From JBBRZF01 sp038236965 (GTDB lineage Bacteria > Acidobacteriota > Terriglobia > Terriglobales > Acidobacteriaceae): 35,281 nucleotides of DNA. The stretch spans positions 1-35,281 of the forward strand of contig JBBRZF010000013.1 in NCBI GenBank assembly GCA_038236965.1, in the 5' to 3' direction. Positions within the stretch are counted from its first letter, which is position 1, and each line of letters begins with the position of its first letter. The notes under the pieces are model-generated. The model was not told where the DNA came from. It ran no database searches and worked only from the letters and a program-made list of their open reading frames with translations. The position numbers and the translations under genes are program-made. Shown piece after piece: positions 8,201 to 15,734 of this stretch.

Positions 8201-9525
8201 TGACGTCGCCGAAGAAATCGACAGGCGCAGCGTTGGATGCGCCCGAGTCTCTCCTTATCCTGGGAGGGGGACTGGTTGATCCCGCGCAGGGAATCGACGC
8301 ACCTAAAGACCTGCTAATACGCAACGGACGCATCGTGGAAATTGCCGACGCCTCGACGTTGCACGTCACGGCCGACGCAACGATCAGCGCGCGTGGACTC
8401 ATCATCGCGCCAGGATTGATAGACCTTCACGTTCACTTGCGCGAGCCTGGGCAGTCGCATAAGGAATCGATTGCCAGTGGAACTGCGGCGGCAGCATCGG
8501 GAGGATACACTTCCGTCTGCGCCATGCCGAATACGGTTCCGGTGAATGACACGCCGGAGATCACTCGCTGGATGCGCGACGCAGAGCGCGGGGCGGTGGT
8601 CAACGTCTTCCCAATCGCTGCGGCCACGGTGGCGAGCCAGGGAGAAAAGCTGAGCGACTATAAGGCGCTGCAACTTGCAGGGGCGGTCGCGGTCACCGAT
8701 GATGGCAAGCCGATCCTGGAAGACGGCATCATGGAAAAGGCGCTGGTTGCAGCGCATAAGCTGGGCATGGTCGTCATACAGCACGCGGAAGATACGCGAC
8801 TGACCGAAGGGCGTCCGATGACGGAAGGCGCTACGTCGTTCCGGCTGGGCTTGCGCGGACAACCGTCCGAGGCCGAGGTGCGCATCGTTAAACGCGACAT
8901 CGCATTGGCCGAGAAGACAGGAGCGCGTCTCCACGTCGCTCATATCTCGACGGCCGCTGCGCTGGCTGCCGTGCGCGAAGCGAAAGCCCGCGGCGTGCAT
9001 GTGACCTGCGAACTTGCGCCGCACCACTTTCTCTTCACTGACGAAAACGTTGCTGGGTACGACACCAGTTACAAGATGAATCCGCCACTGCGTTCGCGGG
9101 CGGACCGCGAGGCCATGATGGCAGGCCTGCTGGACGGCACCATCGACGCCATCGCGACCGACCACGCGCCGCACGCTTTCTACGAAAAGGAAGTGGAGTT
9201 CGAGCGCGCTGCCTTTGGAATCACAGGGCTGGAAGTCGCGCTCGGCATCGCCATCGCCAAATTGCATCGAGACCATGGGATGCCGCTGACGAGAGTCATC
9301 GAGTTGTTGTCGGCGAATCCGGCGAGGATCATTTCGCAAAATCTGCGCGGAACGCTTCGCATAGGCGCACACGCGGACATCACCCTCTTCGATCCGAAGA
9401 AACGCTGGGTGTACGACGTGAGCAAAACGCGCTCGTACTCGAAGAACTGTCCGTACGACGGGATGATGTTGTATGGCAAAGTGACGCACACGATCGTGGG
9501 CGGACGCGTTGTGTTCAAGGGTTGA
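8200..9525 (+). CDS. pyrC: Dihydroorotase, class I
   Basis: 441 residues. Cyclises carbamoyl aspartate to dihydroorotate. Motifs: metal site DLHVHLREPG (75-84; His77, His79), 'AVTDDGKP' (164-171), which in class I enzymes supplies a bridging Asp instead of a carboxylated Lys, 'VAHIS' (246-250), and ATDHAPH (319-325) with catalytic Asp321. Length about 430 and the LREPG form place it with Aquifex-like class I enzymes that are encoded beside, and may assemble with, PyrB. The ATG shares one base with the pyrB TGA (TGATG). It is the last gene of the pyr operon visible here. Confidence 0.97.
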   Translation: MTSPKKSTGAALDAPESLLILGGGLVDPAQGIDAPKDLLIRNGRIVEIADASTLHVTADATISARGLIIAPGLIDLHVHLREPGQSHKESIASGTAAAASGGYTSVCAMPNTVPVNDTPEITRWMRDAERGAVVNVFPIAAATVASQGEKLSDYKALQLAGAVAVTDDGKPILEDGIMEKALVAAHKLGMVVIQHAEDTRLTEGRPMTEGATSFRLGLRGQPSEAEVRIVKRDIALAEKTGARLHVAHISTAAALAAVREAKARGVHVTCELAPHHFLFTDENVAGYDTSYKMNPPLRSRADREAMMAGLLDGTIDAIATDHAPHAFYEKEVEFERAAFGITGLEVALGIAIAKLHRDHGMPLTRVIELLSANPARIISQNLRGTLRIGAHADITLFDPKKRWVYDVSKTRSYSKNCPYDGMMLYGKVTHTIVGGRVVFKG

Positions 9526-9540
9526 TTGGTGCAGACTGCG

Positions 9541-9601
9541 CAGGGGCTAAAGCCCCTTCCCTTGTCGAGTGTTACGGCACGACTGAAGTCGCGCCCTGAT
9601 A
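9541..9601 (+). repeat. Two-hairpin intergenic repeat, copy 1 (family A)
   Basis: Hairpin one GGGGC-TAAA-GCCCC, about 20 bases of linker, then hairpin two GGCACGACTGAAGTCGCGCC with a TGAA loop, ending in a CCTGAT-like tail. It lies just after pyrC. Copy 2 after recQ has the same order, orientation and loops with paired base changes in both stems. Confidence 0.85.
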
Positions 9602-9622
9602 CAGAACTCGATGGTTCGAGAG

Positions 9623-9659
9623 CTATCAGTTCCAAACTTGCTATCAGTTCCCCAACTTG
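9623..9659 (+). repeat. Tandem pair of 18/19-base repeats
   Basis: CTATCAGTTCCAAACTTG (9623-9640) is followed directly by CTATCAGTTCCCCAACTTG (9641-9659). They lie between the two-hairpin repeat and recQ. Function unknown. Confidence 0.75.
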
Positions 9660-9735
9660 CAACCGACGTTTGGCAATGGGCGATTGATTCTCCTTTCGCC
9701 TTTGCTTCGCCTCATTTAGAGTAAGTCTTCGGCCC

Positions 9736-11715
9736 ATGGATTCCGCAGTTCACACCCTTCAGTCCGTCTTTGGTCTTCAGTCCTTCCGTCCCGCACAGCG
9801 TGAGGTCATCGCCGACATTCTTGCCGGCCATGACACGGTTTGCGTGATGCCGACGGGTGCTGGAAAATCGCTTTGCTTCCAGCTTCCGGCGGTGGTGCGC
9901 GGGGGACTGACGCTCATCGTCTCGCCGCTTATTTCGCTGATGGCCGACCAGCAGCGCCACATGGAAGCCATCAAGGTTCCCGTCGTGCTGCTGAACAGTT
10001 CGCAGACGAATGACGAATACGCGCAGGTGATGCGCAAGTTGCGCGCAGGTTTTAATGGATTGCTCTATGTTGCACCGGAGCGGTTCGCCTCGGGATCGTT
10101 CCAGTCGCTGATCGCGCAGATGAAGCCGGGCATGTTCGTGGTGGATGAAGCGCATTGCATCAGCAGTTGGGGACACGATTTCCGGCCTGATTACCGGCGA
10201 CTGGCGGAGGTCCGCAAGCGGCTTGGTTCTCCGCTGACGGTGGCATTGACGGCGACGGCGACGCCGACCGTGCGCGACGATATCGCGAAGCTGCTGGAAC
10301 TACGTGCGCCGCGGATACATGTGACGGGATTCGACCGGACGAATCTGCGCTACGCCTGCCAGCGCTTTGCCGAGGCGAAAGAAAAAGATTCGGAACTGAT
10401 GCGCTATCTGCGGACGCATGAGGGCAGCGGCATCGTCTATTGCTCCACGCGACGCGACGTGGATGCGCTCACGGCACTGCTCGAGCAGCGGCTGAACGGG
10501 CGCCCTGTTTACGCTTACCACGCGGGCATGGACCCGAAAGCACGCAATTCCAGTCAGTATCGCTTCATGGAGAAGGCGAATGCCATCGCGGTGGCGACGA
10601 ATGCCTTCGGCATGGGCATCAACAAACCGGACATACGCTTCGTGTTGCACTACAACACTCCGGGCAGCATCGAGGCCTATTACCAGGAGGCCGGACGCGC
10701 TGGACGCGACGGCGCGCCTTCGGATTGCACGCTCTTCTATTGTGCTGCCGACCGGCGTACGCAGGATTTCTTCATCCAGAAACTGGGCGAAAACAACACG
10801 GCGCTCGATGCGCGGGCGATTGAAAAACTGCAGGAACACGCGCAGGTAAAGCTCGCGGCGATGATGCGCTATGCACAACGGCCTGCCTGCCGTCGCAAGA
10901 TCATCCTGGAATATTTCGGCGATTCGTCCGACATCGCGAATTGCAATTGCGATAACTGCGCGCCGCATGTTGCCGCACCGCGTTCGCGAGCGGAGCGCGA
11001 GGCCGAGGCATCCGTGCCGAAGACGGTTACGCGATCACTGGTGCGTCCGGTAACGAGTCAGCCGATTTCGACGCGCGAACCCGCCTTCGTGATGCATGCG
11101 CTCACGGCGGTCTTTCAGGTCGAGTCGGTCGGGAACTTCGGCATCACCACGATTGCGGACATGCTTGCCGGGAGTCGCGCGAAGAAGATGCAGTCCAGCG
11201 GACTCGACTTGCTGCCCGCCTACGGTGCGCTGGCCGCCTTCCGCACGGAAGATGTTGCGGAGGGAATTCGCGAACTCATCGACCAGGGATTGATCAACAA
11301 GAAAACCGTGGAAGGCTATTTCAATCGTCCCGTGATCAGCCTGTCGGCGAAGGGTATTGCCGCGCTCGGCAATCTGAAGTCGGGAGCGATCCTCAAGAAG
11401 GCGATAGAGCAGGTTCGTCCACATACGCCGGTGGTGAACAAGCCCGCGCTTACGTACGTTCCGGTTGAGGAAGAGGCGAGGCCGGCGACCATGGCGGATC
11501 CAGATGCTTCGTACGAACGCCTACGGCTGTGGCGACGCAGGGTTGCGACCGACAAGAAGCAGCCAGCGTTCTGCGTAATGAGCGACGCCGTGCTGCAGGA
11601 GATTGCCAGGATAGGTCCGCGTGATTTGATGGACCTAGCTCATATCAAGGGCATCGGCTCGCAAAAACTGGAAACCTATGGCAATGAGATTCTGCGCGTC
11701 CTTACAAAGAAATAA
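9736..11715 (+). CDS. recQ: RecQ-family ATP-dependent DNA helicase
   Basis: 659 residues. A 3'-5' DNA helicase for recombination and fork repair. Order of domains: helicase motif I TGAGKS (40-46), DEAH box (137-140) followed by the RecQ aromatic-rich loop WGHDFRPDYR (145-154), motif III 'ALTATATP', motif V/VI 'GMGINKPDIRFVLHYN' and 'QEAGRAGRDG', the RecQ-Ct zinc cluster (C-R-R-K...CNCDNC), a winged-helix region and a C-terminal HRDC-like domain (about 575-655, ending 'IKGIGSQKLETYGNEIL'). Length agrees with bacterial RecQ (about 610) plus a longer linker. Start ATG 9736. It sits alone between two repeat-bearing intergenic regions. Confidence 0.96.
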   Translation: MDSAVHTLQSVFGLQSFRPAQREVIADILAGHDTVCVMPTGAGKSLCFQLPAVVRGGLTLIVSPLISLMADQQRHMEAIKVPVVLLNSSQTNDEYAQVMRKLRAGFNGLLYVAPERFASGSFQSLIAQMKPGMFVVDEAHCISSWGHDFRPDYRRLAEVRKRLGSPLTVALTATATPTVRDDIAKLLELRAPRIHVTGFDRTNLRYACQRFAEAKEKDSELMRYLRTHEGSGIVYCSTRRDVDALTALLEQRLNGRPVYAYHAGMDPKARNSSQYRFMEKANAIAVATNAFGMGINKPDIRFVLHYNTPGSIEAYYQEAGRAGRDGAPSDCTLFYCAADRRTQDFFIQKLGENNTALDARAIEKLQEHAQVKLAAMMRYAQRPACRRKIILEYFGDSSDIANCNCDNCAPHVAAPRSRAEREAEASVPKTVTRSLVRPVTSQPISTREPAFVMHALTAVFQVESVGNFGITTIADMLAGSRAKKMQSSGLDLLPAYGALAAFRTEDVAEGIRELIDQGLINKKTVEGYFNRPVISLSAKGIAALGNLKSGAILKKAIEQVRPHTPVVNKPALTYVPVEEEARPATMADPDASYERLRLWRRRVATDKKQPAFCVMSDAVLQEIARIGPRDLMDLAHIKGIGSQKLETYGNEILRVLTKK

Positions 11716-11724
11716 ATCGACCCT

Positions 11725-11784
11725 CAGCGGCTAAAGCCGCGTGATTGGCGGCGCTTATGGCACGGCTGAAGCCGTTCCCTGTCA
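11725..11784 (+). repeat. Two-hairpin intergenic repeat, copy 2 (family A)
   Basis: Hairpin one GCGGC-TAAA-GCCGC, then hairpin two GGCACGGCTGAAGCCGTTCC. Relative to copy 1 both stems carry compensating changes (G-C to C-G in the first, A-T to G-C in the second) while the loops are kept. Starts nine bases after the recQ stop. Confidence 0.85.
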
Positions 11785-11827
11785 AATCAATATCTGACTC
11801 CGGATGCGTGCGAGTTCAAGAGCGTAG

Positions 11828-11853
11828 AAAAGGGCGTAGCCGAAGCCACGCCC
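11828..11853 (-). terminator. Intrinsic terminator of kbl
   Basis: Read on the minus strand: GGGCGTGGC, loop TTCG, GCTACGCCC, then TTTT. A nine-pair stem (one G-U) with a stable UUCG loop, 20 bases past the kbl stop. Confidence 0.85.
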
Positions 11854-11873
11854 CTCTCGCTACTTGTTACTCT

Positions 11874-13094
11874 CTACTGCAATATTCCCATTCTCGTTCC
11901 CACGCGCTTCAGTGTTTCCAGTGCCTGGTCGAGTTCTGCGCGGGTGTGGGTGGCGGTGACGATGGTGCGTATGCGGGCTTTGCCTTCGGGGACGGTGGGG
12001 AACGCGATGCCGGTGCCGAGCACGCCTTCGTTGAAGAGTTCGCGTGAGAACTCCATCGTCAACTTGCCGTCGCCGAGGATGATGGGAGTGATAGGCGTCT
12101 CGCTGGCGGGCGTGTTCTTGCCGCCGATGTTGAAGCCGAGATTGCCCAGCTCTTTCTTCCAATAATTCGTGTTCACCCAAAGCTGTTCCATCCACTGCGG
12201 TTCGTTTTCCAGGACATCGAAGGCGGCGATGCAGGTCGCGGCGACCGACGGCGGATGCGAAGTGGAGAACAGGAAAGGACGAGCGCGGTGATAGAGAAAA
12301 TCAATGAGGTCTTTCGAGCCGCAGACGTATCCGCCGAGCGCGCCGATGGCTTTGGAGAGCGTGCCAACCTGTATATCCACGCGTCCGTGCTGGTCGAAGT
12401 GGTCGATGGTGCCGCGGCCCTGGCGTCCGAGGACGCCGGAGGAGTGCGCGTCGTCCACCATCATGATGGCGCCGTATTTTTCTGCGACATCGCAGAGGCC
12501 GGGGAGCGGACCGATGTCGCCGTCCATGGAAAAGACGCCGTCGGTGATCATCAACTTGTGTCCCGGGAGATCTTTCACGCTGGCCAACTGCTCTTCCGCG
12601 TGGGCCACGTCCTTGTGGCGATAGACCAAAATCTTGGCTCGCGACAGACGCGCGCCGTCGATGATGGAGGCGTGGTTGAGTTCGTCGGAGATGATGTAGT
12701 CGTCCTTACCGAGAATGCCCGAGACGGTTCCGGCATTGGCGGTGAAGCCGGACTGGAAGACGACGCAAGCCTCGACGTTCTTGAAGCGGGCGATCTTTTC
12801 TTCCAGCTCCATGTGAATCTTCATGGTGCCAGCAATGGTGCGCACTGCGCCCGAACCGACGCCGTATTTCTTTGTTGCCGCCAGCGCGGCCTCGCGCAAC
12901 TTCGGATGCGTGGTCAGGCCAAGGTAGTTGTTGGACGCGAGATTGATCACCTTCTTGCCGTCGAAGGTGCAGACGGCCGCTTGCTCGTCTTCCAACACGC
13001 GCAGCTTGAAATGCGTACCCTTCTGCTTGAGTTCATCGAGTTGCTGCGTGAGATAGGAGAGTTGAGGACGAGTGCCGGTAGGAGTAGTAGCCAT
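11874..13094 (-). CDS. kbl: Glycine C-acetyltransferase (2-amino-3-ketobutyrate CoA ligase)
   Basis: 406 residues from ATG 13094 (MATTPTGTRPQL); the frame stays open for 34 more codons upstream but that part is not conserved-looking. A PLP enzyme of the alpha-oxoamine synthase family that joins with threonine dehydrogenase to turn threonine into glycine and acetyl-CoA. Visible: 'NYLGLTTHPKLREAA', 'GSGAVRTIAGT', 'DDAHSSGVLG' with the Asp that holds the PLP nitrogen, and 'GTLSKAIGALGGYV' with the PLP Lys. Related enzymes (BioF, ALAS, SPT) share the fold, but length and N terminus fit Kbl. No tdh gene is adjacent, so threonine use is inferred. A strong terminator follows. Confidence 0.92.
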   Translation of the reverse strand: MATTPTGTRPQLSYLTQQLDELKQKGTHFKLRVLEDEQAAVCTFDGKKVINLASNNYLGLTTHPKLREAALAATKKYGVGSGAVRTIAGTMKIHMELEEKIARFKNVEACVVFQSGFTANAGTVSGILGKDDYIISDELNHASIIDGARLSRAKILVYRHKDVAHAEEQLASVKDLPGHKLMITDGVFSMDGDIGPLPGLCDVAEKYGAIMMVDDAHSSGVLGRQGRGTIDHFDQHGRVDIQVGTLSKAIGALGGYVCGSKDLIDFLYHRARPFLFSTSHPPSVAATCIAAFDVLENEPQWMEQLWVNTNYWKKELGNLGFNIGGKNTPASETPITPIILGDGKLTMEFSRELFNEGVLGTGIAFPTVPEGKARIRTIVTATHTRAELDQALETLKRVGTRMGILQ

Positions 13095-13192
13095 GTTGGT
13101 TGAACCTCGTGAACCGCCAGTTTCGGAACCTTCAAGTCTAACCCAAAGCGACCTCCGCGAAGAGATAGAGAAGACCTTGAGGGCGAAAGCGA

Positions 13193-13222
13193 CCACGGAT
13201 TACGCGGATCAAAGACGGATAA
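13193..13222 (+). repeat. CCACGGAT-type intergenic repeat (family C)
   Basis: CCACGGATTACGCGGATC followed by an ACGGAT unit. The same family recurs inverted at 13289-13317 and in direct orientation at 28731-28800 and 29755-29795. Confidence 0.7.
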
Positions 13223-13231
13223 AGCGAGTGC

Positions 13232-13266
13232 AAAAAGAAAAGCCCGAATCCGAGTGGAGCCGGGCT
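13232..13266 (-). terminator. Intrinsic terminator of ddl
   Basis: On the minus strand AGCCCG ... CGGGCT with an inner TCC/GGA pairing, followed by TTTCTTTTT. It lies about 62 bases after the ddl stop, between two inverted CCACGGAT-type repeats. Confidence 0.75.
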
Positions 13267-13288
13267 GGTCAACGAGGGTGAATCTTAC

Positions 13289-13317
13289 TAATCCGTGTGA
13301 TCCGTCAAATCCGTGGG
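13289..13317 (-). repeat. CCACGGAT-type intergenic repeat, inverted copy (family C)
   Basis: Minus-strand reading CCACGGATTTGACGGATCAC then ACGGATTA. Together with the copy at 13193 it forms a loose inverted pair around the ddl terminator. Confidence 0.7.
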
Positions 13318-13328
13318 CCGCTTTTGAA

Positions 13329-14510
13329 CTACGCTTTGGTGAATCTGCTTTTCTTTTTCTCGGCGTGGCGTTCGAGGCCGAGCTGGATGAGGCGGTCGAT
13401 GAGCTCGGGATAGGGGATTCCGGTGGCGCCCCAGAGCTTGGGATACATGCTGATGGAGGTGAAGCCGGGCATGGTGTTCACTTCATTGATGTAGAGCTTT
13501 TCTGTTTGCGGATCCATGAGGAAATCGACGCGCGCCAGGCCGGAACAGTCGCAGGCCTGGAAGCCGGCGATGGCCATCTGCTGAATCTGTTTCTGTAAAG
13601 ACTTCGACAGCTTTGCCGGAAGAATGAGAGCGGAGCCGGCGTCGATGTACTTGGCTTCGTAGTCGTAGAACTCTTTTGCCGGGACGATCTCGCCGATGAC
13701 GCTGGCCTTGGGATCGTCGTTGCCGAGGACGGCGCACTCCACTTCGCGCGGCTTGCGCTTGCTGCCGCCAACGCCTTGCTCGATGACTATCTTGCGGTCG
13801 TAGATGGCGGCTTCGTCCATTGCCGCCGGGAGTTCGCTGGCATCGTGCGCCTTGCTGATGCCGACGGACGAGCCGAGGTTCGCAGGCTTCACGAAGACCG
13901 GATACTTAAGCGCGGCCTCGATGAGCTTCTTGACTTTCTTCGGCTCGCGCTCCCATTGCGCACGCAGGATGGTGACGTGTTTGACCAGTGGAAGTCCGGC
14001 GTCGCGGAAGAGACGCTTCATCACGTCCTTATCCATGCCAGCGGAGGAGCCAAGAACTCCGGAGCCAACATAGGCGATGTCGGCGAGTTCGAGCAAACCC
14101 TGTATGGTTCCGTCTTCGCCGAAGGTGCCGTGGAGCACGGGGAAGATGATGTCAACGTCGATGGCGCTAGCTGCCGCTTGCGCTTCCGGTGTCTGGAACG
14201 GAACCAGAGAAGCAGAACCGGGGACGGGTGGCACGACGACGGATTCACCATGGGCGAGAAGCGCTGCCCCGGGCGTTGCCTGCGGGTCGCCGGCACGCAA
14301 CTTGGAATCCAGCTCGGTATGCTCTCCGCGTAATAGGCGCTCGGCATGGGTGTCGGTGAGCCAGCGGCCTTCTTTGGTGATGCCGATGGGCACGACGTCA
14401 TATTTCTTTTTATCGATGGCGTTGAGCACGGAGGCCGCCGAGAGCAGCGAGACTTCATGCTCGCCGCTGCGTCCGCCAAAAAGAATTCCCACTCGGAGTT
14501 TGTTGGTCAC
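13329..14510 (-). CDS. ddl: D-alanine--D-alanine ligase
   Basis: 393 residues from GTG 14510. An ATP-grasp enzyme that makes the D-Ala-D-Ala end of peptidoglycan precursors in the cytoplasm. Visible: 'ILFGGRSGEHEVS' (9-21), 'VLHGTFGEDGTIQGLLEL' (typical of DdlA/VanA-like ligases), 'PVFVKPANLGSSVGISKA', and 'INEVNTMPGFTSISMYPKL' near the C terminus. At 393 residues it is longer than E. coli DdlB (306) because of an insertion around residues 60-115, as in many DdlA-type enzymes. No good ribosome-binding site precedes the GTG. Neighbours kbl and arginase are co-oriented but separated by repeat-bearing gaps, so they are probably transcribed apart. Confidence 0.96.
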   Translation of the reverse strand: MTNKLRVGILFGGRSGEHEVSLLSAASVLNAIDKKKYDVVPIGITKEGRWLTDTHAERLLRGEHTELDSKLRAGDPQATPGAALLAHGESVVVPPVPGSASLVPFQTPEAQAAASAIDVDIIFPVLHGTFGEDGTIQGLLELADIAYVGSGVLGSSAGMDKDVMKRLFRDAGLPLVKHVTILRAQWEREPKKVKKLIEAALKYPVFVKPANLGSSVGISKAHDASELPAAMDEAAIYDRKIVIEQGVGGSKRKPREVECAVLGNDDPKASVIGEIVPAKEFYDYEAKYIDAGSALILPAKLSKSLQKQIQQMAIAGFQACDCSGLARVDFLMDPQTEKLYINEVNTMPGFTSISMYPKLWGATGIPYPELIDRLIQLGLERHAEKKKSRFTKA

Positions 14511-14527
14511 GGAATAAGGATAAAGGG

Positions 14528-14645
14528 AAATCGGGTAATCGCGAAATGCGAATCACGAAAAGACGATTTCAAATCGGGTAATTTCGAATCGGGTAATTTG
14601 AGACCAAGTACGCGCGTGGTTCCGATTACCCGATTCGCATTTCGC
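14528..14645 (+). repeat. AATCGGGTAAT repeat cluster with 14-bp inverted ends (family B)
   Basis: AATCGGGTAAT units lie at about 14528, 14571 and 14586, with an inverted unit at 14625-14636. The outer arms gcgaaatgcgaatc (14541-14554) and gattcgcatttcgc (14632-14645) are exactly complementary. The cluster fills most of the gap between ddl and the arginase gene. The unit recurs at 28692-28718. Confidence 0.8.
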
Positions 14646-14653
14646 AATCGCCG

Positions 14654-15598
14654 CTAGATGATTTTCTTGCCTAGCGCGGACATTGCCATCTCGACTGCCA
14701 ACTCGGCGGTGCGGTTGTGTTCGTCGATGACGGGATTCACTTCTACGATTTCCATGCTGGTCATGCGTCCGTGGTCGGCGATGATTTCCATGGCGAGGTG
14801 GGCTTCGCGATAGGTTGAGCCGCCGGGGACGGGCGTACCCACTCCGGGCGCGTCTTCTGGATCGATCCAGTCCATGTCGAGCGAGACGTGGTAGCCGACG
14901 GTTCCGCGTCCGGCCATGCGGAGCGCCTCTTCCATGACGGTACGCATGCCGCGCTCATCGATGTCGCGCATGGTGAAGACTTCGATTCCTGCGCGGCGGA
15001 TGTTTTCTTTTTCGGCGAGATCCACATCGCGGATTCCGACGAGCACGCAATTTTCCGGGCGGATCTTGGGCGACCAGTCATAGATGTTCGCCAACTCTGC
15101 CGGGCCAAGTCCCATGATCGCGCCGAGGGGCATGCCATGGACGTTGCCGCTGGGCGAAGTTTCCGGAGTATTGATGTCGCTGTGGGCGTCGATCCAGAGG
15201 AGGCCGATGTTCTGATTCTTGCGGCGATAGAATTCGGCAACTCCGCTTACGGTGCCGACGGCCATGGAATGGTCTCCGCCGATGGCGAAGGGGAACTTGC
15301 CGGCTTCGAGCGTCTGCAAAACCAGTTCCGCAGTCTTGGTGCAGGTGGCGGTGATCTCTGCCAAATAGCGCGCGTGCGGGTGGCCGGGATTTTTCTGCTC
15401 GGCCAGCATCACGGCTATGTTGCCCGCGTCCTCCACGGTATGTCCGAGCGCTTCGAGTTTGCTCTCAAGTCCGGCGACGCGAACGGCCGAGGGGCCCATA
15501 TCGACGCCGCGACGCTGTTGTCCGAGATCGAGCGGCACGCCGATGACCCGGATAGTTTTAGGAGTGATGCTGGCGATAGATGCGGGAATGCTGACCAT
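14654..15598 (-). CDS. rocF: Arginase
   Basis: 314 residues. Hydrolyses arginine to ornithine and urea. The N-terminal 'GVPLDLGQQRRGVDMGPSAVR' (20-40) is the arginase, not agmatinase, form. Two-Mn site: GGDHS (108-111, His110), WIDAHSDIN (136-143; Asp137, His139, Asp141) and SLDMDWIDP (239-247; Asp241, Asp243), followed by 'APGVGTPVPGG'. Length is typical (about 300-320). Start ATG 15598. With Gdh, Ggt and Kbl it points to active amino-nitrogen metabolism, though these are not one operon. No urease gene is visible. Confidence 0.94.
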   Translation of the reverse strand: MVSIPASIASITPKTIRVIGVPLDLGQQRRGVDMGPSAVRVAGLESKLEALGHTVEDAGNIAVMLAEQKNPGHPHARYLAEITATCTKTAELVLQTLEAGKFPFAIGGDHSMAVGTVSGVAEFYRRKNQNIGLLWIDAHSDINTPETSPSGNVHGMPLGAIMGLGPAELANIYDWSPKIRPENCVLVGIRDVDLAEKENIRRAGIEVFTMRDIDERGMRTVMEEALRMAGRGTVGYHVSLDMDWIDPEDAPGVGTPVPGGSTYREAHLAMEIIADHGRMTSMEIVEVNPVIDEHNRTAELAVEMAMSALGKKII

Positions 15599-15703
15599 AA
15601 ATTCTCAGTTCTTGTTTCCAGTTCGCAGGTGCTGCACCGGTTTCAGCGCGCAGTGCTGCAGAGTAGTAGATGCGAATTTCTCGCTTGGCGTTAGGGGAAC
15701 TGA

Positions 15704-15726
15704 TGGGCGCGCCCCACGCGCGCCCA
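15704..15726 (-). terminator. Possible terminator hairpin downstream of asnS
   Basis: tgggcgcgc, a 5-base loop, gcgcgccca: a perfect nine-pair G+C-rich stem 8 bases past the asnS stop. No T-tract follows, so it may be a weak or factor-assisted terminator, or an RNA-stabilising hairpin. Confidence 0.4.
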
Positions 15727-15734
15727 GGGTTCGG

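Noticed and set aside
8314..9489. 391-codon open frame antisense to pyrC
   Set aside because: It is a high-G+C mirror of a certain gene; its translation is Arg/His-rich with no recognisable domain and no ribosome-binding site.
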